From Rhizobium sp. 9140 (GTDB taxonomy: Bacteria > Pseudomonadota > Alphaproteobacteria > Rhizobiales > Rhizobiaceae), in contig NZ_FJUR01000001.1 of NCBI RefSeq assembly GCF_900067135.1, positions 1,119,501 through 1,183,500 on the forward strand: a DNA stretch of 64,000 bases, written 5' to 3'. The notes beneath the pieces were generated by a model. The model was not told where the DNA came from, did no database searches, and was given only the letters and a program-made list of their open reading frames with translations. The position numbers and the translations under genes are program-made. Position 1 is the first letter of the stretch. Each line of letters starts with the position of its first letter. Of the stretch, positions 22,716-30,440 are shown piece after piece.

Positions 22716-23432
22716 ATGACAGACAAGCGCCCCTCCGGGTCCCCCACCCGGGCCACAGAGGCCTTTTTCGGCCGCCGCAAGGGAAAGCCGCTGCGGGCGA
22801 GCCAGGCAGCGCAGCTGGAACACGGCCTGCCGGCATTCCGTCTCGATCTTGATGCGCCTTCGCCGGACGATCTGAAAAGCCTTTTCCCGGATGAGGTGGA
22901 GCGCGTGCGGCTGGAGATCGGCTTCGGCGGCGGCGAGCATCTGATCCACCGCGCCGTCGAGCAGCCCTCGACCGGCTTCATCGGCGTCGAGCCCTTCGTC
23001 AACTCTATGGCAAAGCTGGTCGGCCGCATCGAAGAGGTCGGCGCGCGCAACATTCGTCTTCATGACGACGATGCGACGCAGGTTCTCGACTGGTTGCCGG
23101 CAGCGAGCATCGACCAGATCGATCTGCTCTATCCTGATCCCTGGCCGAAACGGAAGCACTGGAAGCGCCGGTTCGTCTCGCCCGTCAATCTCGACCGTCT
23201 CGCCCGTGTGTTGAAGCCCGGTGGCCTGTTCTGCTTTGCCTCCGACATCGACACCTATGTGAACTGGACGCTCTTGCATTGCCGGGATCATGCCGCCTTC
23301 GACTGGCCTGCCCGCAACGCCAGCGACTGGCTGACGCCCTACGACACCTGGCCGAGCACCCGCTACGAGGCCAAGGCGCGGCGCGAGGGGCGCAGCTCCG
23401 CCTATCTCACCTTTCGGCGCAAAGAGGCCTGA
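22716..23432 (+). CDS. trmB: tRNA (guanine-N7-)-methyltransferase TrmB
   Basis: Methylates G46 of tRNAs. 238 aa Rossmann methyltransferase: SAM motif [12 protein letters not shown] (about residues 67-77), the TrmB signature [16 protein letters not shown] (about 137-152), and ASDIDTY near the end. N-terminal residues 1-40 are basic, as usual. ATG at 22716 has GGAG ten bases upstream; the preceding open frame passes through the metK terminator and is not coding. Confidence 0.95.
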   Translation: MTDKRPSGSPTRATEAFFGRRKGKPLRASQAAQLEHGLPAFRLDLDAPSPDDLKSLFPDEVERVRLEIGFGGGEHLIHRAVEQPSTGFIGVEPFVNSMAKLVGRIEEVGARNIRLHDDDATQVLDWLPAASIDQIDLLYPDPWPKRKHWKRRFVSPVNLDRLARVLKPGGLFCFASDIDTYVNWTLLHCRDHAAFDWPARNASDWLTPYDTWPSTRYEAKARREGRSSAYLTFRRKEA

Positions 23433-23444
23433 GGCTTCGGATCG

Positions 23445-23870
23445 TCACGGTACGGGCTTGAACGTCGGTTTCCGTCCGAAGGGCAAGAGGCCGAGCACCA
23501 GCGCACAGCCGGCAATGATGACGGCGGCGCCGGCGATCTGTAGGGGAGCGATCGGCTCATCAAGCATGACGGCGCCGACGAGAACGGCAACGACCGTTAC
23601 GGCGAATTCGACGCTGATGGTGCGCGTGGCGCCGATGGAGGCGACGAGGCGGAAATAGGTGACGTAGGTCAGCGCGCTCATGACGCAGGCAAGCACCAGA
23701 AGCGCACCGACATCCGTCCATGAGGGCAGGCCCGGCACCGGGACCGCGAGGAGAAGCGGCAGCGTCATGATCCCACCCGAGAGAAATGCGCCGATCGTAA
23801 CTTCTAGCGATCCGATGCCGCGTAGGCGGTGGCTCGCATAGTTGCTGCCGAAGGCGGCGCAGAAGGCACT
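23445..23870 (-). pseudogene. DMT/EamA permease, C-terminal fragment (gene split by IS21-type element)
   Basis: Last 141 residues of a 10-helix drug/metabolite transporter: SAFCAAFGSNYASHRL then five hydrophobic helices (VTIGAFLSGG, VGALLVLACVMSALTYVTYF, AVTVVAVLVGAVMLDEPI, IAGAAVIIAGCALVLGL). AVLVGAVMLDEP is the EamA repeat signature. Its N-terminal half lies at 26383-26850. Joining the halves after removing 23877-26382 and one GAAGAG copy restores one continuous frame of 297 codons, the usual family size. The open frame continues into the IS to an ATG near 23942, but that part is IS sequence. Confidence 0.93.
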
Positions 23871-23876
23871 GAAGAG
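23871..23876. repeat. Target-site duplication, left copy (GAAGAG)
   Basis: GAAGAG immediately left of the IS end; the same six bases follow the right end at 26383-26388. IS21-family elements are known to duplicate 4-8 bp. Confidence 0.85.
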
Positions 23877-23904
23877 TGTCAACGGCGGAGTAAAATCCTG
23901 CCAC
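23877..23904 (+). repeat. IS21 left terminal inverted repeat
   Basis: Begins TGTCAACGGCGG and ends CTGCCAC. It matches the complement of 26355-26382 at about 19 of 28 positions. Confidence 0.8.
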
Positions 23905-24008
23905 GCGGCGGCGCAAAAGTCGGCCACTTGTGGCGCGCGCATGAGACCGCCGGGAGGGCTTAGGCCCGAGCGGGGGTCTCATGCGCGCGTTGCGATTTTC
24001 GAAGGGCG

Positions 24009-24767
24009 TCAGCCGGCCTTTCGGGCGCGGCTTTGGGCGAGACGATAGCTGTCGCCGTTCATCTCGAGGATGCTGACGTGATGGGTGATGCGGTCGAGCA
24101 AAGCGCCGGTCAGGCGCTCGGACCCCAAGGTTTCCGTCCATTCGTCAAAAGGAAGGTTGCTGGTGATCAGGGTCGCGCCTCGCTCGTATCGTTGCGAGAT
24201 CAGCTCGAACAGCAATTCCGCGCCGGTCTTTGACAGCGGCACGAAGCCCAGTTCATCGATGATCAACAGCTGGTAGGCGGCCATCTGCTTCTGGAACCGG
24301 ATGAGACGCCGCTCGTCGCGCGCCTCCATCATCTCGCTGACCAGTGCGGCCGCTGTCGTGAACCCAACGGACAGGCCCTTCTGGCAGGCGGCCAGGCCGA
24401 GGCCGAGCGCCACATGGGTCTTGCCCGTGCCGCTGGGGCCGAGAGCGATAACGTTCTCCCTGCGCTCGATCCATTCGCAGCGCGCCAGTTCCAGCACCTG
24501 CATCCTGTTCAGCTTTGGGATGGCGGCGAAGTCGAAACTGTCGAGGCTTTTGACGACCGGGAACCTGGCCGCCTTGATGCGACGCTCGACCTTGCGACGG
24601 TCCCGTTCGATCATCTCCCGCTCGGCAAGCCGGGTGAGGTATCCGACATGATCGACGCCTTCGGTGGCGCACAGCCGGGCCAGCTTCTGGTACTCGCGCT
24701 GGAAACTCGGCAGCTTCAGGGTTTTGAGATAATGGGTGAGAAGGATCTCGGGTGCTTGGGTGTTCAT
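24009..24767 (-). CDS. istB: IS21-family transposition helper ATPase IstB
   Basis: 252-aa AAA+ ATPase of the DnaC/IstB type that loads IstA on target DNA. Walker A GPSGTGKTH (about residues 107-115), Walker B LLIIDELGF (about 167-175), and the C-terminal ITHHVSILEM block. Start ATG at 24767 overlaps the istA stop by 4 bases (ATGA), the classical IS21 coupling. The frame is open further upstream inside istA, but the 43 extra residues are not IstB-like. Confidence 0.95.
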   Translation of the reverse strand: MNTQAPEILLTHYLKTLKLPSFQREYQKLARLCATEGVDHVGYLTRLAEREMIERDRRKVERRIKAARFPVVKSLDSFDFAAIPKLNRMQVLELARCEWIERRENVIALGPSGTGKTHVALGLGLAACQKGLSVGFTTAAALVSEMMEARDERRLIRFQKQMAAYQLLIIDELGFVPLSKTGAELLFELISQRYERGATLITSNLPFDEWTETLGSERLTGALLDRITHHVSILEMNGDSYRLAQSRARKAG

Positions 24768-26260
24768 GCGACTTCTCCCGCATCCGACGACAGGAGACGC
24801 ATATACGCCTTCGCCGATGTCGTCTCGACCGTCGCCCTCGGCAAATACGGGTAGATGGACAGGTCCAGTCTGGGCGGCCGGCGTTCCACCCGGCACAGGA
24901 TCAGATGCTTGACGGCGTCAAAGCCAATGGCGCCAAGCTGGATCGCCTGCTTCACCGCCGCATGCAGATCGGCGAGTTCGAAGCTCTCCAGCAGGCGGAG
25001 GACCTGCACGTACTCACGCCGGCCGTGTTTGGCCATGCGGCCTTCCATCAACCGGCGCAGCGTAGCGAACTCTTGCGGCAAGTCCCAGCCCTGGAGGGGC
25101 GCTGCCTGATCCAGCGAATTGATCTTCTGCTCGATCAGCGGCAGGTAATGGACAGGATCGAAGACGACGTCTTCCCGTTCCCAGCACCGAGGATGGCGGG
25201 CGATGATCTCGCCACGGCCACCAATGACCACTTCGTTGACATAGCCGCGCACCCACACATCCTGATGGCCATAGGCGACCGGGACGGAATAGTCGTTGGT
25301 CTTGTAGCGCACCAGCGACTGCGCCGTCACCTTGGCACTTGCCTGGTCGCAGGCATCAAATGGCGAGGCTGGCAAGGCGCGCATGGCAGCCAGATCGCGC
25401 CGCAAGCGCTCGCCGATCGTCTCGCTCTCGCCGCGCAGCCTGTCGCGCTGGCGCTTCCGGCACTGCTCCTCCAGAAAGGTGTTGAACGCCTCCCATGTCG
25501 CAAACTGCGGGATCGGTACCATGAAGTTGCGCCGGGCATAGCCGACGAGACCCTCGACGTTCCCCTTGTCGTTGCCCTTGCCGGGACGGCCATAGCGATC
25601 CCGGATAAGGTAGTGGGACAGGAAGCCGCTGAACAACGTCGCGCGCTTGCGGGTGCCGTCAGGCAAAATCTTCGCCACCAGGCAACGGTCGTTGTCGTAG
25701 ACGATCGATTGCGGCACGGCGCCGAAGAAAGCGAACGCATGGACATGGCCATCGACCCAGGCCTCGGCCACTGCCGCCGGATAGGCCCGCACGTAGCAGC
25801 CGTCGCTGTGCGGAAGGTCGAGCACGAAGAAATGCGCCTTCTGCTCGACACCGCCGATGACCACCATCGCCTCACCGAAATCGGCCTGCGCATGGCCGGG
25901 CGGATGCGACAGCGGCACGAACACTTCCTGGCGGCGCTGATCCCGCTCGCGCATGTAATCCTTGATGATCGTATAGCCGCCAGTGAACCCGCATTCGTCT
26001 CGAAGCCGGTCAAACACCCGCTTGGCCGTATGGCGCTGCTTGCGCGGCACTTGTCTGTCTTCGTCCAGCCAGTGATCGATCGTCGAGACAAACGCATCCA
26101 GCTTGGGCCGCCGGATCGGTGATTGTCGCTGATAGCCAGGTGGCGTCGAATAGGACAGCATCTTGGAAACGCTGTCGCGCGATATGTTGAAATGCTTTGC
26201 AGCCTGACGCCGGCTCATGCCTTCCGAGCAAGCCAGTCGAACCTTCAGATATAATTCCAC
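24764..26260 (-). CDS. istA: IS21-family transposase IstA
   Basis: 498-aa DDE transposase. N-terminal HTH (MSRRQAAKHFNISRDSVSKML, residues about 15-34). The catalytic core (rve) starts at HAQADFGEA (first Asp), the second Asp is in SIVYDND, and the Glu is in KGNVEGLVGYARR. A C-terminal Mu-type beta-barrel region includes YSVPVAYGHQDV. GTG start at 26260, which is inferred because no upstream ATG is in frame within the element. Lies about 120 bases inside the right end. Confidence 0.94.
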   Translation of the reverse strand: MELYLKVRLACSEGMSRRQAAKHFNISRDSVSKMLSYSTPPGYQRQSPIRRPKLDAFVSTIDHWLDEDRQVPRKQRHTAKRVFDRLRDECGFTGGYTIIKDYMRERDQRRQEVFVPLSHPPGHAQADFGEAMVVIGGVEQKAHFFVLDLPHSDGCYVRAYPAAVAEAWVDGHVHAFAFFGAVPQSIVYDNDRCLVAKILPDGTRKRATLFSGFLSHYLIRDRYGRPGKGNDKGNVEGLVGYARRNFMVPIPQFATWEAFNTFLEEQCRKRQRDRLRGESETIGERLRRDLAAMRALPASPFDACDQASAKVTAQSLVRYKTNDYSVPVAYGHQDVWVRGYVNEVVIGGRGEIIARHPRCWEREDVVFDPVHYLPLIEQKINSLDQAAPLQGWDLPQEFATLRRLMEGRMAKHGRREYVQVLRLLESFELADLHAAVKQAIQLGAIGFDAVKHLILCRVERRPPRLDLSIYPYLPRATVETTSAKAYMRLLSSDAGEVA

Positions 26261-26354
26261 GGTATAGATCCCCAGGCCCTCCTGCGCTCATTGCAGAAGA
26301 GAAATAGGTGGCCGACTTTTACGCCGCCCGAAGCGGGACAATCCCGCCGCTACC

Positions 26355-26382
26355 GTGGTCTAATTTTGCACCGCCGCTCTCA
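26355..26382 (-). repeat. IS21 right terminal inverted repeat
   Basis: Read on the minus strand it begins TGAGAGCGGCGGTGCAAAAT and ends ACCAC. Partner of 23877-23904. Confidence 0.8.
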
Positions 26383-26388
26383 GAAGAG
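26383..26388. repeat. Target-site duplication, right copy (GAAGAG)
   Basis: Same hexamer as 23871-23876, directly abutting the CA end of the element. Confidence 0.85.
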
Positions 26389-26850
26389 CGACGCGGCACA
26401 GCCGGAAAGAAATTCGGGCGTGATGGGCACAGCGGGAAAGCCGACCAGCAGCACGATCCCTATCGTGCCGGTGACGAGCCCGAGCAGCCCCTGCGCCCGC
26501 ATGCGCTCCAGCTTCCAGAGATGCGCGATGACCATGGAGAAGAGCGGGATCGCGGCCACGAGAATGGCGGCCATTGCCGTTCCGATGCGCGGCGTCGCAT
26601 AGGAAAGGCCGATCAGTTGCCCGGCGACCGTGGTCGCACCGACGATGGCGAAGGGCAGCCGGCGTGCGCCGAAACGAAGCGCGCGGCGACGCAGGGCCGC
26701 GAAGGCGAGAAGCGTGCCGCCGGCAACAAGGCTCCGTAACGTGACCGCACCCACCCAGCCGAAGGCATCGACCACGTGCAGGAGCACGAGGAACGAAAGC
26801 CCCCAGGCAATGGCGAGGAACAGATAGGCGGCGACGTCCTGCTTCTTCAT
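26383..26850 (-). pseudogene. DMT/EamA permease, N-terminal fragment (gene split by IS21-type element)
   Basis: First 156 residues of the permease: MKKQDVAAYLFLAIAWGLSF then helices through GLVTGTIGIVLLVGFP, ending GCAASLF exactly at the insertion point. A TGA supplied by the IS follows at once, so translation would give only five of ten helices. The TSD copy (GAAGAG on the plus strand, 26383-26388) supplies the Leu-Phe codons that also begin the C-terminal fragment. Substrate of the original transporter unknown. Confidence 0.93.
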
Positions 26851-27000
26851 GCCATCCGGTTATCCGAAGGCAATGAGGACGGCAAAGACTTTTGCGGGGG
26901 AAGATTGGGACGCCGCCATGGCCGGGTTCAATGACTGCGGCGTCGTTTGCGGCTTTGAACAGAGGGGTTTATCGCCCGTAGGTCGGAGCCGTCTCGATGA

Positions 27001-27258
27001 TCAGTGAAGCGTGACCGTTTTCAGGTCGTCTTCGGCGGCTTTGAAAAAGGTGCTGGAACGGTTGTCGGTGAGAAGGATCGGCGTGCCATCGGCGCCGAAA
27101 AGAGCCCAGAGGTCGAGTCCCGGTTCCATGCTGGGTGCTTCGGGGAAGCAGCGCGAGACCTCGTCAGACCGCATTTTCCGGATGTAACCGACTTCACCTG
27201 CACCAAGATGTGCCAGGTCGGTTTTCGACAAATGGCTGCTGACGTGCTTCAATCCCAT
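27001..27258 (-). CDS. DUF1150 family protein
   Basis: 85 aa, soluble and mostly beta-like (EVGYIRKMRSDEV, LDLWALFGADGTPILLTDNR). The family is found almost only in alphaproteobacteria and recurs next to a small heat-shock gene, as here. AGGAGAGAG precedes the ATG. No catalytic residues recognisable. Probably co-transcribed with the Hsp20 gene 140 bases upstream; no strong terminator separates them. Confidence 0.85.
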   Translation of the reverse strand: MGLKHVSSHLSKTDLAHLGAGEVGYIRKMRSDEVSRCFPEAPSMEPGLDLWALFGADGTPILLTDNRSSTFFKAAEDDLKTVTLH

Positions 27259-27398
27259 GAACTCTCTCCTCGTTGCCGCACGAGCCTTTCCTCGGAAAGG
27301 TCACGCGACATAAGATTATGTTTTCATGCGAGGATTGGCGAAATTCGCAACCAGGGTCGCCAGCCTTGCAGCCGGCGAGGTCACCCTTGCCGGTGGGA

Positions 27399-27827
27399 TC
27401 ACTCTGAGACCAAAATGTTAATTTTCTTTACCATACGAGCAGGTTCTGGACGAATGAGATCGACAGAAAGCAGTCCGTTGCGCAATTCGGCCCTCAGCAC
27501 CTCCATGCCTTCGGCAAGCACGAACATGCGCTGGAACTGACGCGCCGCGATCCCGCGATGGAGATAGTCGCGCTCTTCCGTGTCGGTCTGGCGGCCGCGA
27601 ACGACGAGTTGGTTCTCCTCAATCGTCACGTCGAGATCGTCTTCGGTAAAGCCGGCCACAGCGAGCGTGATCCGCAGGCGCTCCGGCTCTTCCGCCATCC
27701 CGCCGCGCACACGTTCGATATTATAGGGAGGATAGCCGTCATTGCCCTTGGCGACGCGTTCGAGCGTCTTCTCCATGGCGTCGAAGCCCAGCATCAGCGG
27801 ACTCGTGAAAGGCGTCAGGCGGCTCAT
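27399..27827 (-). CDS. Small heat-shock protein (Hsp20/alpha-crystallin, IbpA-like)
   Basis: 142-aa ATP-independent holdase. Alpha-crystallin domain at about residues 35-125: YNIERV, LRITLAVAGFTEDDLDVTIEENQLVVRG, FQRMFVLAEGMEV, and AELRNGLLSVDLIRPEP with the conserved A-x-x-x-N-G-x-L. The N-terminus FTSPLMLGFDAMEKTLERV is the class-A rhizobial type that oligomerises. ATG at 27827 has AAGGA seven bases upstream (an ATG at 27842 lies before the Shine-Dalgarno). Heat control is visible: a sigma32-type promoter and a ROSE-like hairpin that hides the Shine-Dalgarno. Confidence 0.95.
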   Translation of the reverse strand: MSRLTPFTSPLMLGFDAMEKTLERVAKGNDGYPPYNIERVRGGMAEEPERLRITLAVAGFTEDDLDVTIEENQLVVRGRQTDTEERDYLHRGIAARQFQRMFVLAEGMEVLRAELRNGLLSVDLIRPEPARMVKKINILVSE

Positions 27828-27893
27828 ATCTCGTCCTTGCAAACCTCAAGCGACCGATGCGCGAACCCGCGAGGCGGCGTCCGCGCTGGATAT
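27828..27893 (-). promoter_or_regulatory. ROSE-like RNA thermometer in the Hsp20 5' leader
   Basis: In the mRNA, GTCGCTTG (plus-strand 27847-27854) can pair with CAAGGAC (27833-27839) across a 7-base loop. This gives 7 bp with a single bulged G opposite the AAGGA ribosome site. It contains the U(U/C)GCU box (TCGCT) that defines ROSE elements, where the bulged G is essential. Upstream, a GC-rich stretch can form the additional 5' hairpins. The leader is about 65 nt from the predicted start. ROSE elements are established for rhizobial small heat-shock genes. Confidence 0.8.
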
Positions 27894-27899
27894 CTGGAT

Positions 27900-27928
27900 A
27901 TATGGGGTGGACCTCCAATACGCGCAAG
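27900..27928 (-). promoter_or_regulatory. RpoH (sigma32)-type promoter of the Hsp20 gene
   Basis: On the minus strand, CTTGCGC (27928-27922), then 14 bases, then CCCCATAT (27907-27900). This fits the heat-shock consensus CTTGAAA-N11-16-CCCCATNT with a perfect -10 half. Confidence 0.8.
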
Positions 27929-28039
27929 CCGCCTTGCACCTATCATCTTGCGAATCACCGCGGCCGTGCAACGACGCCTGACAGCGCTTAGGGAATCATT
28001 CTATGGAGGAGGTAGCGACAGCAGGATAAGGATATCGCC

Positions 28040-28984
28040 GTGAGCGCACCCGCCAAGATCATCATCGACACGGATCCCGGACAGGACGACGCGGCCGCCA
28101 TCATGCTGGCGCTTGCAAGCCCGGAAGCGCTCGAGGTCGTCGGCATCACGACCGTTGCCGGCAACGTGCCGCTGAGCCTGACTGCCCGCAACGCCCGCAT
28201 CATCTGCGAGCTCTCGGGCCGTCCGGACGTGAAGGTCTATGCCGGTGCTGACAAACCGCTCTCGCGCACGCTCGTAACGGCGGAGCACGTCCACGGCTCG
28301 ACGGGTCTCGACGGCACCGACCTCGCCGAGCCGACCATGCCGCTGCAGGACAAGCACGCCGTAGATTTCATCATCGAGACGCTGCGCGCCGAGCCCGAGG
28401 GAACCGTGACCCTCTGCACGTTGGGCGCTCTGACGAATATGGCGCTGGCACTGCAAAAGGCGCCGGAGATCGCAGGCCGGGTCAAGGAACTGGTGATGAT
28501 GGGCGGCGGCTTCTTCGAGGGTGGCAACATCACGCCGGCGGCTGAGTTCAACATCTACGTCGATCCGGAAGCCGCCGACATCGTCTTCAAGTCCGGCATG
28601 TCCATCGTCATGATGCCGCTCGACGTGACGCATAAGGTGCTGACGCTGAAAGCGCGCGTCGATCGCATCCGCGCCATCGGCCGCCCGGCGGCTGTCGCCA
28701 TGGCGGAAATGCTTGATTTCTTCGAGCGCTTCGACATCGAGAAATACGGCAGCGATGGCGGCCCGCTGCACGACCCGACCGTGATCGCCTACCTTCTTCG
28801 CCCGGAGCTTTTCTCCGGTCGTGACTGCAACGTCGAGATCGAGACGACGTCGGAGCTGACGGTGGGTATGACAGTCGTGGACTGGTGGCAAGTCACCGGC
28901 CGTCCCCATAATGCGAAGGTTATGAAGGATGTCGATGCCGACGGTTTCTTTGATCTTCTGACGGAGCGGCTCGCGCGCCTGTGA
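28040..28984 (+). CDS. Inosine-uridine preferring nucleoside hydrolase family
   Basis: 314 aa. Hydrolyses ribonucleosides to base and ribose. The Ca-binding N-terminal DTDPGQDDA (about residues 10-18), the VTLCTLGALTNMA and MMGGGFF blocks, AEFNIYVDPEAA, and the C-terminal GPLHDPTVIA with Asp are all present. GTG start at 28040 has AAGGA seven bases upstream. Divergent from the heat-shock gene. A ribokinase gene lies 1.4 kb downstream on the other strand, which suggests ribonucleoside salvage. Base preference cannot be told from sequence. Confidence 0.94.
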   Translation: MSAPAKIIIDTDPGQDDAAAIMLALASPEALEVVGITTVAGNVPLSLTARNARIICELSGRPDVKVYAGADKPLSRTLVTAEHVHGSTGLDGTDLAEPTMPLQDKHAVDFIIETLRAEPEGTVTLCTLGALTNMALALQKAPEIAGRVKELVMMGGGFFEGGNITPAAEFNIYVDPEAADIVFKSGMSIVMMPLDVTHKVLTLKARVDRIRAIGRPAAVAMAEMLDFFERFDIEKYGSDGGPLHDPTVIAYLLRPELFSGRDCNVEIETTSELTVGMTVVDWWQVTGRPHNAKVMKDVDADGFFDLLTERLARL

Positions 28985-29000
28985 GCAGGGTACAGTTAAC

Positions 29001-29031
29001 GAAAAACCGCGCGACCCTTGAGGACGCGCGG
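29001..29031 (-). terminator. Terminator of the DUF883 gene (minus strand)
   Basis: Stem CCGCGCG / CGCGCGG (29007-29013 with 29025-29031), followed on the minus strand by TTTTTC. Lies 28 bases after the DUF883 stop and also close to the convergent nucleoside hydrolase end. Confidence 0.8.
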
Positions 29032-29059
29032 CTCTGGACCTCTATCCTGTAGCTACCGC

Positions 29060-29380
29060 TTAACGCCACCAGGAACGGGGCTCGGGTTCGCTCGATGAGC
29101 CGAGGATGTAGCCGACGGCAATACCGATGGCCGTTGCGAGAACGACGACACCGGCGACGCCGGTGGGGTGTTCGCGGGCGACATCGGCTACGGCGCGGCT
29201 CTCGGCCTTTACCTGTGCCACAGCCTTCCTGGCGTAGGGCGCTGCCGCATCATAGGCCTCGGCAGCCTTCTCGCGCGTGTCGCTGTAGGCGCGGGCGCTT
29301 TGCGAGGAAACGATTTTTGTCAGGCGTGCGACTTCGTCACGAAGGGCGCTGACATCTTCACTGGAGGAATTGAAAGACAT
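29060..29380 (-). CDS. DUF883/ElaB-YqjD-like membrane-anchored protein
   Basis: 106 aa. Residues 1-70 form a helical, Ala/Glu/Lys-rich region (SALRDEVARLTKIV, SDTREKAAEAYDAAAPYARKAV). One transmembrane helix, GVAGVVVLATAIGIAVGYILGS, sits at about 73-94 with a short Arg-rich end (RSWWR). Enterobacterial members are inner-membrane, ribosome-associated stationary-phase proteins. GGAG lies eight bases before the ATG. A general-stress-type promoter candidate lies upstream (29410-29435). Confidence 0.85.
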   Translation of the reverse strand: MSFNSSSEDVSALRDEVARLTKIVSSQSARAYSDTREKAAEAYDAAAPYARKAVAQVKAESRAVADVAREHPTGVAGVVVLATAIGIAVGYILGSSSEPEPRSWWR

Positions 29381-29409
29381 TTCGGGTTCTCCTTGTCTAC
29401 CGAACGCTA

Positions 29410-29435
29410 AACTCCCTCGGGCAAGGATTGGTTCC
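29410..29435 (-). promoter_or_regulatory. RpoE2/EcfG-type general stress promoter candidate
   Basis: Minus strand GGAAC (29435-29431), 19 bases, then TT (29411-29410), fitting the S. meliloti RpoE2 pattern GGAAC-N18/19-TT. Transcription would start just upstream of the DUF883 gene, a type of gene often in this regulon. Short motif, so chance matches are possible. Confidence 0.4.
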
Positions 29436-29478
29436 GGTCAGGAAGACGCTGCCGAAACTGAGGATCTCGCGATAGCCC

Positions 29479-30378
29479 TCAAAGGGCTGCATCCACCGCG
29501 CTCGCAAGCGGAATGGCGGGCTGGGCGCCGGGCTTGAGGCAGGCGAGCGAGCCTGCCACGGCCGCCCGCCGCAGGGCCAACTCGAATGGCAGTCCGGCAT
29601 CAAGCCCGGCTGCAAGATATCCGCAGAACGTATCGCCGGCGCCGACCGTATCGACAGGCTCGATCACGAGGCCTTCCGCCGCAAACATTTCACCCTCATG
29701 CAGGGCGATAACACCGTCCGCACCGAGCGTGACGATGACCGTCTGGCCCGTTTCGGCGCTGAGTGCGCGGATCGCCGACTGGCGCTCCTCGGGCGATAGC
29801 CGGTCTCGGCCGGCAAGGCGCTCGAACTCGGTTTCGTTGGCCACCACGATATCCGCCATGCGGCCGAGCGCTGCGGCATATTCGGTCAAAGGCGCGATGT
29901 TGATGATCGAGCGGACGCCCCGCTCGCGGGCGGCGAGAAGCGCGCCTTCGACGGCCTCGGGCGGCACCTCAAGCTGCAGCACCAGCGTATCCTGCGGTGT
30001 CATCGTTTCGATGGCGGCAAGCGCATCCGCCTCGTTGACGGTGCCGTTCGCGCTGGCAACGACAACGATCACGTTCTCGCCGTCTCCGCCGACCAGAATA
30101 TGCGCGGTGCCCGTCGGCTCGCTCGCAGTTTTCACCAGCGACAGATCGGTACCCGCCTCCTTCATGAGGCCAAGGGCGGATTCGGCGAAGGCATCCCAGC
30201 CGACGGCGCCGGCCATGCGCACGGACGCGCCGGCGCGGGTTGCGGCCAGCGCCTGGTTTGCGCCCTTGCCGCCGGCTGCCGTGGTGAAACTGTTGCCCGT
30301 CACCGTTTCGCCCGGTTTGGGCAGGCGCGCCGTGGTGGCGATAAGGTCCATATTGATGGAACCGAAAACGGTGATCAT
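29479..30378 (-). CDS. rbsK: Ribokinase
   Basis: 299-aa PfkB-family kinase that forms ribose-5-phosphate. N-terminal GSINMDLIATTARLPKPGET (substrate-binding GSxNxD), AAGGKGANQA-A (about residues 34-43), and the C-terminal catalytic DTVGAGDTFCGYL (about 241-253) with the base Asp. No ribose transporter genes adjoin it, but the nucleoside hydrolase is nearby, so nucleoside-derived ribose is the likely substrate. Confidence 0.94.
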   Translation of the reverse strand: MITVFGSINMDLIATTARLPKPGETVTGNSFTTAAGGKGANQALAATRAGASVRMAGAVGWDAFAESALGLMKEAGTDLSLVKTASEPTGTAHILVGGDGENVIVVVASANGTVNEADALAAIETMTPQDTLVLQLEVPPEAVEGALLAARERGVRSIINIAPLTEYAAALGRMADIVVANETEFERLAGRDRLSPEERQSAIRALSAETGQTVIVTLGADGVIALHEGEMFAAEGLVIEPVDTVGAGDTFCGYLAAGLDAGLPFELALRRAAVAGSLACLKPGAQPAIPLASAVDAAL

Positions 30379-30440
30379 GCAATGCCTCCCGAATGCGCCG
30401 CGCCGAGCGGCGTGTGTAAGCCGGACACTGCCCGACGCTC

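Larger units (their letters stand above)
23877..26382 (-). mobile_element. IS21-family insertion sequence (istA-istB), 2506 bp
   Basis: Complete element inside the DMT permease gene. Ends: left TGTCAACGGCGGAGTAAAAT; right, read inward on the minus strand, TGAGAGCGGCGGTGCAAAAT. The two imperfect inverted repeats share about 19 of 28 positions. A second, almost perfect subterminal inverted repeat lies at 23907-23927 and 26308-26328 (core GTGGCCGACTTTT). IS21 family members typically have such multiple end repeats, begin with TG and end with CA. Both transposase genes look intact, so the copy may be active. Confidence 0.93.
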
